Positions 1 through 6,836 of a stretch of 64,000 nt of DNA are shown here, piece by piece (within the stretch, counting starts at the first letter, position 1; each line of letters starts with the position of its first letter). The stretch comes from Pseudomonadota bacterium (GTDB lineage Bacteria > Pseudomonadota > Alphaproteobacteria > Sphingomonadales > Sphingomonadaceae). Location: contig JAEWZX010000030.1 of assembly GCA_023394965.1 (NCBI GenBank), positions 1-64,000 on the forward strand, given 5' to 3'. The translations under genes and the position numbers were made by a program. The notes beneath the pieces are model-generated. The model did no database searches. It was given only the letters and a program-made list of their open reading frames with translations, and was not told the DNA's origin.

Positions 1-58
1 CCCCCCCCCCCCCCCCCCCCCCCCCGCGGGGGGGGGGGGCGGGGGGGGGGCCCCGCGA
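1..58. other. C/G homopolymer tract at window start
   Basis: The first 58 bases consist only of C and G: a run of 25 C, then two long G runs separated by single C bases, then CCCCGCG. Nothing else in the window resembles it. It sits where the upstream half of glyS should be, so it is more likely a contig-end or assembly artefact than a biological element. The C and G runs could also fold onto each other, which would itself cause sequencing trouble. Confidence 0.8.
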
Positions 59-85
59 CGGCAGTGGCTCCGCGCCCACCCCTAA

Positions 86-107
86 CCCCTCCCGCGAGCG
101 GGAGGGG
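86..107. repeat. Perfect 22-bp palindromic repeat, read in frame with glyS
   Basis: Two 10-base arms (CCCCTCCCGC and GCGGGAGGGG) flank a two-base centre. Dispersed pyrimidine/purine palindromes of this kind are common between genes in sphingomonads, and related ones occur here at 59480-59542. The glyS reading frame stays open through the repeat, giving Pro- and Gly-rich residues directly before the conserved GlyS sequence. Confidence 0.6.
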
Positions 108-119
108 AACCTGGCGGAC

Positions 120-1280
120 ATGGCCGAACAGGCCGCGCGTCTCGCCAAGGCCGATCTCGTCACCGAAATGGTCGGCGAGTTTCCCGAATTGCAGGGCTTG
201 ATGGGCGGCTATTACGCCAGCGCCGAGGGCCTGCCCGATGCGGTCGCCGACGCGATCCGCGATCACTACAAGCCGGTCGGGCAGGGTGACGAAGTGCCGA
301 TTGCGCCGGTGACGGTGGCGGTCAGCTTGGCGGACAAACTGGATACTCTGTTTGGCTTTTTTCGCTATGGAATGCTTCCAACCGGATCGAAGGATCCGTT
401 TGCGCTGCGGCGAGCAGCGGTCGCTTCAACTTCAATCATCCTCACCAATCGCCTGCGTGTCGCCCTATTTGATTCTTTCCTCCAAGTAGGATTCGAGTTC
501 TTCGATCAAGAAAAGTCATCGTCGGCAAGTTTGACTGACGCAGCCCTGCGGCACGGCCTCGAAAAAGCGCTCGGACGGTACCCTACTGAAGACGAGGTCT
601 TGGAAGCCATCAAGGGCGATGGGCTTCAAAAAGAGACAGACCGTATCGTTGAGGAGCACACGAAGACGATCAACCTTCTCCTAGACTTCTTCGCCGATCG
701 CCTCAAAGTCCAGCAGCGCGAGGCGGGCGTCCGGCACGATCTCATCGACGCGGTCTTCGCCCTCGGCGGGGAAGACGATCTCGTCCGCCTGCTCGCCCGA
801 GTAAAGGCCCTTCAGTCCTTCATGGACAGTGAAGACGGCGCCAATCTCCTCGCCGGCTACAAGCGCGCGGCCAATATCCTCAAGAAGGAAGACTGGCACG
901 GCGTGGAAGGTGAAATCGCCCGCACTGGCGAGGAAGACCCGCTCAGCCAGGTCGACGATCCGGACATGAAGGCGGTGATCGATGCAAAGATGGCCGATCG
1001 CCACGCGAAAGAGCTTTCCTACACGCCCGAACCTGCGGAAAAGGCGCTGATGGACGCTCTGGCACATTCCGAACCCGCAGCAGCACAGGCGATCGAGGCG
1101 GAAGATTTCTCCGGCGCGATGGCGGCGCTGGCTTCCCTGCGCGCCCCCATCGATCGTTTCTTCGATGAAGTGACGGTAAATGCGGATGAAGAAAACAAGC
1201 GTGCACATCGGCTCGACCTGCTTGCGGCGTTCCGTGCTGCGGTGCACAAAGTGGCGGACTTCTCTCGCATTGAGGGATGA
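120..1280 (+). CDS. glyS: Glycyl-tRNA synthetase beta subunit, C-terminal part
   Basis: The beta subunit pairs with GlyQ in the α2β2 enzyme that charges tRNA-Gly in the cytoplasm. The 386 visible residues match the C-terminal half of the family: the AARLAKADLVTEMV stretch, PELQG, ADKLDTL and DPFALRRAA, followed by the tRNA-binding C-terminal region. A complete beta subunit is close to 700 residues, so the N-terminal part is missing from the window. The ATG at 120 is only the first Met after the edge. The frame is open upstream through a palindromic repeat (86-107) and the C/G tract, so the true start is not here. ppdK follows 60 nt downstream on the same strand. Confidence 0.93.
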   Translation: MAEQAARLAKADLVTEMVGEFPELQGLMGGYYASAEGLPDAVADAIRDHYKPVGQGDEVPIAPVTVAVSLADKLDTLFGFFRYGMLPTGSKDPFALRRAAVASTSIILTNRLRVALFDSFLQVGFEFFDQEKSSSASLTDAALRHGLEKALGRYPTEDEVLEAIKGDGLQKETDRIVEEHTKTINLLLDFFADRLKVQQREAGVRHDLIDAVFALGGEDDLVRLLARVKALQSFMDSEDGANLLAGYKRAANILKKEDWHGVEGEIARTGEEDPLSQVDDPDMKAVIDAKMADRHAKELSYTPEPAEKALMDALAHSEPAAAQAIEAEDFSGAMAALASLRAPIDRFFDEVTVNADEENKRAHRLDLLAAFRAAVHKVADFSRIEG

Positions 1281-1293
1281 GTTTTTCTTCTAT

Positions 1294-1319
1294 TGGACTG
1301 TGTAACACCCGGTCCATGT
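1294..1319. promoter_or_regulatory. 26-bp palindromic element upstream of ppdK (copy 1 of 2)
   Basis: The outer inverted repeat is TGGAC-N13-GTCCA, with a smaller one (GTGTAACAC) inside, followed by TGT. All 26 bases recur identically at 60521-60546 in front of lpd. It lies in the glyS–ppdK gap, ending 21 nt before the ppdK ATG at 1341. The sequences leading to both start codons also share an ACAGG ribosome-binding-like motif 7-8 nt before the ATG. It could be a protein operator or a small 5'UTR RNA hairpin. I do not recognise it. Confidence 0.65.
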
Positions 1320-1340
1320 TTCAGACTTACAGGCAGTAAT

Positions 1341-4004
1341 ATGAACGAAACAGTCTTCACCTTCGGCGGAAACGCTCCGCATTCGAATGCACGCCAGAAG
1401 GACAAGACAGTGGCGGGCGGCAAGGGTGCCAATCTGGCTGAAATGGCCAGCATCGGCTTGCCGGTGCCACCCGGTTTCACCATCGCGACCGAAGAATGCC
1501 TGAAATATCTCGCGGGCGGATCCGACTTTTCTGAAAAGCTGCGGGCCGATGTCGCCAGCGCTCTCCGCCATGTGGAAGAAACGGTCGGCAAGGGTTTCGG
1601 CGATGCCGCCGATCCGCTGCTGGTCTCGGTCCGCTCGGGCGCGGCGATTTCCATGCCGGGCATGATGGACACGGTCCTCAACCTCGGCCTCAACGATGAA
1701 ACGGTTCAGGGTCTTGCCACCACCTCCGGCGACGAACGCTTCGCCTGGGACAGCTACCGCCGCTTCATCCAGATGTATGGCGATGTCGTGCTGGGCGTCG
1801 ATCACGGCCTGTTCGAAGAAGCGCTGGAAATCGCCAAGGAAGACAATGGCTATTACGCCGATACGGAGCTTTCCGCCGAAGAGTGGAAAACGCTGGTCGC
1901 GCAATACAAGGCCATTGTGGAAGAAGAACTGGGCGCGCCATTCCCGCAGGACCCTATAGAGCAGTTGTGGGGCGCAATCAGCGCCGTCTTCGACAGCTGG
2001 GATACCGAACGCGCCAAGGTTTATCGCCGCCTGAACGACATCCCGCACGATATGGGTACGGCGGTCAATGTGCAGGCGATGGTGTTCGGCAATATGGGCG
2101 ATACCAGCGCCACCGGCGTTGCATTCACCCGCGATCCCTCCACCGGTGAAAAGGCCTATTACGGCGAATGGCTGGTCAATGCGCAGGGCGAAGATGTGGT
2201 CGCGGGTATCCGCACGCCGCAATATCTGACCAAAGCCCGGCGCGAGGCAGCCGGGGCCGACAAGCCGAGCATGGAAGAGGCGATGCCCGAAGCCTTCGCC
2301 GAACTGTCCCGCCTGTTCGACCTGCTGGAACGGCATTACACCGACATGCAGGACATCGAATTCACCGTACAGCAGGGCAAGCTGTGGTTGCTACAGACCC
2401 GCAGCGGCAAGCGCACGGCAAAGGCCGCGCTGAAAATGGCAGTCGATATGGTCGGTGAAGGGCTGATCGACGAGAAGACGGCCATCCTGCGCGTCGATCC
2501 CATGGCGCTCGACCAGCTGCTGCACCCGACACTCGATCCCGATGCCCCGCGCGACGTGCTGACGACAGGGCTGCCCGCTTCGCCCGGTGCGGCGAGCGGC
2601 AAGATCGTGCTGGATGCCGATACGGCGGAACTGTGGGCCAATCGCGGTGAAAAGGTCATCCTGGTCCGGATCGAAACATCGCCCGAAGATATTCACGGTA
2701 TGCACGCCGCCACCGGCATCCTGACCGCCCGCGGCGGGATGACCAGTCACGCCGCCGTGGTGGCGCGTGGCATGGGCCGCCCTTGTGTATCGGGCGCGTC
2801 GCAAGTTTCGATAGGGCGTGAAGGACGCACATTAAGTATCGGTGACCGCGACCTTTCCGAAGGCGATGTCATCACAATCGATGGGGCGAACGGCCAGGTG
2901 ATGGCGGGTGAGGTTGCGACCATAGAGCCAGAACTCGCCGGAGATTTCGGCACGCTTATGGAATGGGCGGACAAGCACCGCCGGATGAAGGTCCGCACCA
3001 ATGCGGAAACCGAAACCGAATGCCGCATGGCACGCCAGTTCGGCGCGGAAGGCATCGGCCTGTGCCGCACCGAACACATGTTCTTCGATGCGGGCCGGAT
3101 CAGCGCCGTCCGTGAGATGATCCTTGCCGAAAGCGAGGCGGGCAGGCGCGCTGCTCTCGACAAGCTGCTGCCCGAACAGCGCAGCGACTTCGTGACCATT
3201 TTCGAAGTCATGGCCGGTCTGCCGTGCACGATCCGTCTGCTCGATCCGCCGCTCCACGAATTCCTGCCACATGGTGACACCGAGTTCGAAGAACTGGCTG
3301 AAAGTACCGGTATTTCGGTAGACAAGCTGCGCCGCCGCGCGGGCGAGCTGCATGAATTCAACCCCATGCTGGGCCACCGCGGTTGCCGCCTCGGGATCAC
3401 CTATCCGGAAATCTACGAGATGCAGGCGCGGGCGATCTTCGAAGCGGCCTGCCAGGTCGCCAGTGACAGCGGGGAGGCACCGGTTCCGGAAATCATGATC
3501 CCGCTGGTGGCGACCCGCCGGGAACTGGAACTGCTCAAGGACGTGGTCGACCGTGTGGCCGGCGAAGTCTTCGAAGCCACGGGCACCAAGGTCGATTATC
3601 TCGTCGGCACCATGATCGAACTGCCGCGCGCCGCGCTGATGGCAGGCGAAATCGCGGAAGTGGGCGAATTCTTCAGCTTCGGCACCAACGATCTGACGCA
3701 GACCACACTGGGCGTCAGCCGCGACGACGCAGGCCGCTTCCTCACGACCTATGTCGACAAGGGCATCTTCGCCCGCGATCCCTTCGTCAGTCTCGACGTC
3801 GACGGGGTCGGCCAGTTGGTCGAACTGGCGGCCGAACGGGGCCGGGCTTCGCGCGACGGGCTCAAGCTCGGCATCTGCGGTGAACATGGCGGCGATCCGG
3901 CCAGCATCGCTTTCTGCGAACGCACTGGTCTCGATTACGTCAGCGCCTCGCCCTATCGCGTGCCGATCGCGCGCCTGGCTGCTGCGCAGGCCAGCCTGCG
4001 CTAG
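1341..4004 (+). CDS. ppdK: Pyruvate, phosphate dikinase
   Basis: Interconverts pyruvate, ATP and Pi with PEP, AMP and PPi, linking the pyruvate pool to gluconeogenesis. The 887-residue protein has the full family layout: an N-terminal nucleotide-binding domain, the central phosphohistidine domain with the GGMTSHAA motif (His about 470), and a C-terminal PEP/pyruvate TIM barrel with GTNDLTQTTLG and the catalytic Cys in GICGEHGGDP (about 846). The ATG at 1341 is chosen over in-frame codons from 1293 because an ACAGG motif lies 7 nt before it and the earlier stretch is the regulatory element. Its TAG stop shares the bases CTAG with the stop of the convergent methyltransferase gene. Confidence 0.97.
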   Translation: MNETVFTFGGNAPHSNARQKDKTVAGGKGANLAEMASIGLPVPPGFTIATEECLKYLAGGSDFSEKLRADVASALRHVEETVGKGFGDAADPLLVSVRSGAAISMPGMMDTVLNLGLNDETVQGLATTSGDERFAWDSYRRFIQMYGDVVLGVDHGLFEEALEIAKEDNGYYADTELSAEEWKTLVAQYKAIVEEELGAPFPQDPIEQLWGAISAVFDSWDTERAKVYRRLNDIPHDMGTAVNVQAMVFGNMGDTSATGVAFTRDPSTGEKAYYGEWLVNAQGEDVVAGIRTPQYLTKARREAAGADKPSMEEAMPEAFAELSRLFDLLERHYTDMQDIEFTVQQGKLWLLQTRSGKRTAKAALKMAVDMVGEGLIDEKTAILRVDPMALDQLLHPTLDPDAPRDVLTTGLPASPGAASGKIVLDADTAELWANRGEKVILVRIETSPEDIHGMHAATGILTARGGMTSHAAVVARGMGRPCVSGASQVSIGREGRTLSIGDRDLSEGDVITIDGANGQVMAGEVATIEPELAGDFGTLMEWADKHRRMKVRTNAETETECRMARQFGAEGIGLCRTEHMFFDAGRISAVREMILAESEAGRRAALDKLLPEQRSDFVTIFEVMAGLPCTIRLLDPPLHEFLPHGDTEFEELAESTGISVDKLRRRAGELHEFNPMLGHRGCRLGITYPEIYEMQARAIFEAACQVASDSGEAPVPEIMIPLVATRRELELLKDVVDRVAGEVFEATGTKVDYLVGTMIELPRAALMAGEIAEVGEFFSFGTNDLTQTTLGVSRDDAGRFLTTYVDKGIFARDPFVSLDVDGVGQLVELAAERGRASRDGLKLGICGEHGGDPASIAFCERTGLDYVSASPYRVPIARLAAAQASLR

Positions 4005-4759
4005 TCTTTCCAGCCGGTTAGGGTCAGTATCTCGAAAATCTCGAGTACGCGACCCTTGCCGTTTGCTGCAGCTTTGAAGGCGTTCTCGGCCCTTTGCCTG
4101 GCGGCTTTGCCGAGTGGCGGCGGCACATTTGCAAGGGCGCTGCCCAAGCCCTGATCGCGCAGGTCCGATACGAGGCGGTCGAGCGCGCCGAACGACACGG
4201 TGAGGCTGCGGCTATCAACCACCTGCCGTTTGAACAGCGCACGTTGCAGCAGCGCCGATGCAGCCTGGTTGTCGACCAGTGGATGCATCCGCGGTGCGGG
4301 TCGATCCGGCTCGGCCGCAATCATCGCGCGGCGCAGGTTTGGCAGGCTTCCTGAGCCCAGAAAGCTGGCCATCATCAGCCCGCCTTCGGCCAGCGCGTTG
4401 CGGATATGAAGCAGGGCCCCGGGCAGATCGTTGACACGGTCGATGGAAGACAGGGTGACGATCAGATCGAAAGGGCCTTCATCGAGTGGCTGCTCCTCAT
4501 CCAGCGACGCAGCGTCGTGTTCCGTCACCAGCGATCCGGCACCGCGCAGCGACAGCGCCAGCGTCCCGGTCCAGTCGCCTATCACCAGCACCCGCTTGGG
4601 CGACATCCGGATAAATTCGAGCCGGTCGAGAATATCCTCGACCATATCATCCATCACATAACGCGCCGCATCACGGTGTGCCTGCCTGATCCGCGCCCGT
4701 CGCAGGCCGGCAATGCGTCGTTCGCGGGAGAAAATGCGGGGGGGTGCAGAGGAAGCCAT
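4001..4759 (-). CDS. BioC/NDUFAF5-like SAM-dependent methyltransferase
   Basis: A 252-residue class I methyltransferase. The SAM-binding glycine motif is altered (VLVIGDWTGTLALSL, residues about 57-71), followed by an FDLIVTLSSIDRVNDLPGAL segment typical of BioC-like and mitochondrial NDUFAF5-like proteins. In alphaproteobacteria such genes are usually placed next to comF, as here, and their substrate is unsettled (a biotin-precursor or arginine methylation role). The ATG at 4759 is preferred because the 36 upstream in-frame residues do not look like family sequence. It is divergent from comF with a 55-nt gap and ends convergently with ppdK, sharing four bases. Confidence 0.8.
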   Translation of the reverse strand: MASSAPPRIFSRERRIAGLRRARIRQAHRDAARYVMDDMVEDILDRLEFIRMSPKRVLVIGDWTGTLALSLRGAGSLVTEHDAASLDEEQPLDEGPFDLIVTLSSIDRVNDLPGALLHIRNALAEGGLMMASFLGSGSLPNLRRAMIAAEPDRPAPRMHPLVDNQAASALLQRALFKRQVVDSRSLTVSFGALDRLVSDLRDQGLGSALANVPPPLGKAARQRAENAFKAAANGKGRVLEIFEILTLTGWKD

Positions 4760-4814
4760 TGTCGGGAGCCCTGCCGCGCTTGCCAGGCGCGCGCAAGCGC
4801 GGCAGCAAGGGAAG

Positions 4815-5561
4815 GTGTCGACAAGCCATCTTCTTGCAAAAAGCTTCGCGCCGATACTGGATTTCATCTATCCGCCGCGCTGCCCGGCCTGCGGCAGCAG
4901 TGTCGGCGAACAAGGCGGACTGTGCAGCACATGCTGGACCGATCTGGTGATTCCGTCCGAACCGTGGTGTGCATCGTGCCAGCGACCGTTTGGCGAACGC
5001 GGGCCACTCGAAGGTGCGATTTGTGCCCCATGTCTTGCCGATCCCCCCAAACATGACGGCATCGCTGCCGCAACTTTGTACACTGACACATCGCGCAAGC
5101 TAGTGCTTGCCTTTAAGCATGGACGCCGGATCGCCTTGGCCCCGATGATGGCGAAACTCATCGTGGCCAGGCTACCGCAAACAGATGAGGGAAGATTGAT
5201 AGTGCCAGTGCCGCTTCACCGCAGGAGGTTGTGGCAACGAGGCTATAATCAGGCAGCTTTGCTGAGCAGCGAATTAGCCAAGTTGAGCCATGGTACACTA
5301 TGCGTCGACGCGCTGTTGAGGACGAAGTCTACACCAAGCCTTGCCGGGTTGGGCAAAAAGGCGCGGGCAAAGGCGCTTTCCGGTGCAGTGGCCACCAATC
5401 CCAAGCGTGCACAAGCTGTCGCGAGAGCGCATATTTTACTGGTGGACGATGTCTTGACCAGTGGGGCAACCACCAAGGCCTGTGTAACAGCATTGAAGAA
5501 AAGCGGCGCTAGGAGCGTAGTAATCGCATGTTTCTCGCGCGTGCTGGACGAGGCTCTTTGA
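4815..5561 (+). CDS. comF: ComF family phosphoribosyltransferase-like protein
   Basis: ComF proteins combine an N-terminal zinc finger with a type I phosphoribosyltransferase fold and are linked to DNA uptake and processing, though the exact reaction is unknown. Here CPACGS and CSTCW give the four zinc cysteines, and LLVDDVLTSGATT (about 208-220) is the PRPP-binding loop. I chose the GTG at 4815, preceded by a purine-rich AAGGGAAG and yielding the usual ILDFIYPPRCPACG N-terminus. An ATG at 4713 would lengthen the protein and overlap the divergent methyltransferase start. The second half has a more A/T-rich codon usage than its neighbours. Confidence 0.87.
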   Translation: MSTSHLLAKSFAPILDFIYPPRCPACGSSVGEQGGLCSTCWTDLVIPSEPWCASCQRPFGERGPLEGAICAPCLADPPKHDGIAAATLYTDTSRKLVLAFKHGRRIALAPMMAKLIVARLPQTDEGRLIVPVPLHRRRLWQRGYNQAALLSSELAKLSHGTLCVDALLRTKSTPSLAGLGKKARAKALSGAVATNPKRAQAVARAHILLVDDVLTSGATTKACVTALKKSGARSVVIACFSRVLDEAL

Positions 5562-5573
5562 ACCTGGCGAGAG

Positions 5574-5815
5574 ATGGAAACGCCCGGGATCTTGCGATCC
5601 CGGGCGCCACGTGACGAATATAACCGGACCTGCCTTTCGGCACCAGTGCAGCCCCCCAGCATGCACCTTGGGTCCATCCCTCATCGTTTCCGGATGCGCC
5701 GCGCATACCCTCATCGCGGCTGCGGATCCGTTAACCCCCTGAACCTGGGCGCTCTGTTGGCACCGCTGCTCCGGTGGGCAGGCCTCACTTGCCTGCTGAG
5801 ACATTTCTTCCCGAA
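5574..5815 (-). ncRNA. Candidate structured small RNA, family unassigned
   Basis: The 363-nt gap between comF and hisI has no convincing ORF but, read on the minus strand, holds a chain of stable hairpins: 5796-5778 (GCAGGC/GCCTGC), 5776-5761 (CACCG/CGGTG), 5730-5691 (GCCGCG/CGCGGC closed by CGGAT/ATCCG), 5642-5631 (TGCC-GAAA-GGCA) and 5606-5581 (11-bp stem with a GCAA loop, then GTTTCC). The GAAA and GCAA loops are GNRA tetraloops only on the minus strand. The segments CACCGG and AGCAGC near 5776-5765 can also pair with CTGGTG and GCTGC near 5656-5641 as a closing stem. 6S RNA was considered because of a GGTTCAGGGGGTTAACGG segment, but I cannot confirm it. Confidence 0.45.
5581..5606 (-). 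terminator. Strong hairpin terminator between comF and the RNA candidate
   Basis: A perfect 11-bp stem (CGCCCGGGATC and its complement) closes a 4-nt loop. On the minus strand the loop is GCAA and the stem is followed by GTTTCC, suiting termination of the minus-strand RNA. On the plus strand it lies 20 nt after the comF stop but has no T run, so termination of comF there would be weaker. Confidence 0.6.
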
Positions 5816-5924
5816 AAAGGGCAGAATTCAAACAGGCATCTGCAAGAGTGTGTGATTTTGGGTCGACTTTGTGGTTATCCTGCAACAAGCTTGCCGTAAG
5901 TGTACAATCGAAAGGGGGCGCGCC

Positions 5925-6296
5925 GTGTCTGAGCAAAACGAACGTGAGGCGGGGCGGATATTCATGCCAAGGTTCGACGAGAAAGGCTTGCTCAGCACTG
6001 TCGTGGTCGATCACGAAACGCGAGAGGTCCTGATGGTGGCTTTCATGGATGCCGAGGCTCTGGCTGCAACGCGTGATACAGGCATTGCTCACTTCCATTC
6101 CCGGTCCCGTGGCAAATTGTGGAAGAAGGGTGAGACGTCGGGCAATGTCCTCGAGGTGCGCGAAATAATGGTGGACTGCGATCAGGATGCGTTGGTGCTT
6201 TCATGCCGTCCGGCGGGGCCGACCTGCCATACCGGTGCCCGCAGCTGTTTCTATCGCGTGCTGGAAGATGATGTTCTCCAGCCCGTCAAGACTTGA
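5925..6296 (+). CDS. hisI: Phosphoribosyl-AMP cyclohydrolase
   Basis: Opens the adenine ring of phosphoribosyl-AMP in the third step of histidine biosynthesis. The 123-residue protein carries the metal-binding DCDQDAL motif and CHTGARSCFYR with the conserved cysteines. It is the single-domain form; no HisE phosphatase domain follows. The GTG at 5925 is chosen because AAAGGGGG ends 6 nt upstream. Starts at 5871 or further upstream lack this. It stands apart from other his genes and is followed 32 nt later by a MerR regulator. Confidence 0.93.
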   Translation: MSEQNEREAGRIFMPRFDEKGLLSTVVVDHETREVLMVAFMDAEALAATRDTGIAHFHSRSRGKLWKKGETSGNVLEVREIMVDCDQDALVLSCRPAGPTCHTGARSCFYRVLEDDVLQPVKT

Positions 6297-6297
6297 C

Positions 6298-6314
6298 GCT
6301 TACGTAAACGTTGG
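6298..6314. promoter_or_regulatory. Putative MerR operator upstream of the MerR gene
   Basis: The bases GCTTACGTAAACGTTGG lie 14 nt before the MerR start codon. The reverse complement (AACGTTTACGTAAG) resembles the ACGTTTACGT-type sites described for LiuR-like MerR regulators of branched-chain amino acid and fatty acid breakdown. A closely similar site occurs at 23981-23997. Its position suggests autoregulation. Confidence 0.5.
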
Positions 6315-6328
6315 ATTATTGGAAGCGC

Positions 6329-6787
6329 ATGAATCAGCCGCTTCCCAAGGATGCCACTGCCGCGATTGGCGATCGCCGCCACGCTGGCGCCCATATCGAA
6401 CGGCCCGACGAACTTGGCCGTGAACAATATTCCATATCCGATCTTACCAGTGAGTTCGGCTGCACGGCGAGAGCCCTTCGCTTTTACGAAGACGAGGGAT
6501 TGATCGCGCCTTCACGCATCGGCCTTACGCGAATTTATTCCAAGCGGGACCGGGCTCGCCTGGCGTGGATCATGCGCGCCAAGAATGTCGGTTTTTCGCT
6601 TACCGAAATACGCGAGATGATCGACCTCTACGATCTGGGCGACGGTCGCGTCGAGCAGCGCCGCGTCACGATCGAAAAATGTCGGGCCCATGTCGCCAAG
6701 TTGAAGGAACAGCGCGACGATATCGACAGTTCCATCAACGAACTTTCCGATTTCATCGACCATATTGAAACCCTTTATCCAGAGTGA
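6329..6787 (+). CDS. MerR family transcriptional regulator
   Basis: A 152-residue regulator with the MerR winged helix (YSISDLTSEFGCTARALRFYEDEGL) about 35 residues from the N-terminus, then a C-terminal coiled coil used for dimerisation. There are no metal-sensing cysteine motifs in the C-terminal part, unlike metal-responsive MerR proteins. It lies 49 nt upstream of an acyl-CoA dehydrogenase, the arrangement seen for LiuR/FadR-like MerR regulators of acyl-CoA catabolism. A palindromic ACGTAAACGT site sits just before it. Control of the dehydrogenase gene is inferred from position only. Confidence 0.88.
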   Translation: MNQPLPKDATAAIGDRRHAGAHIERPDELGREQYSISDLTSEFGCTARALRFYEDEGLIAPSRIGLTRIYSKRDRARLAWIMRAKNVGFSLTEIREMIDLYDLGDGRVEQRRVTIEKCRAHVAKLKEQRDDIDSSINELSDFIDHIETLYPE

Positions 6788-6836
6788 TTTGCCCGGCCGA
6801 TTGAACGTCGGCCACGCACAGACCAAGGACACGCAG

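Noticed and set aside
5481..5490. Further copy of the palindromic element core (TGTGTAACAG) in comF
   Set aside because: Only part of the core matches, without the outer TGGAC/GTCCA arms, and it lies inside coding sequence.
5574..5815. tmRNA assignment for the minus-strand RNA candidate
   Set aside because: A short match to the tmRNA 5' region (ACCCAAGGTGCATGC) is present, but no CCA end, T-loop or tag reading frame is seen, so it is probably coincidental.
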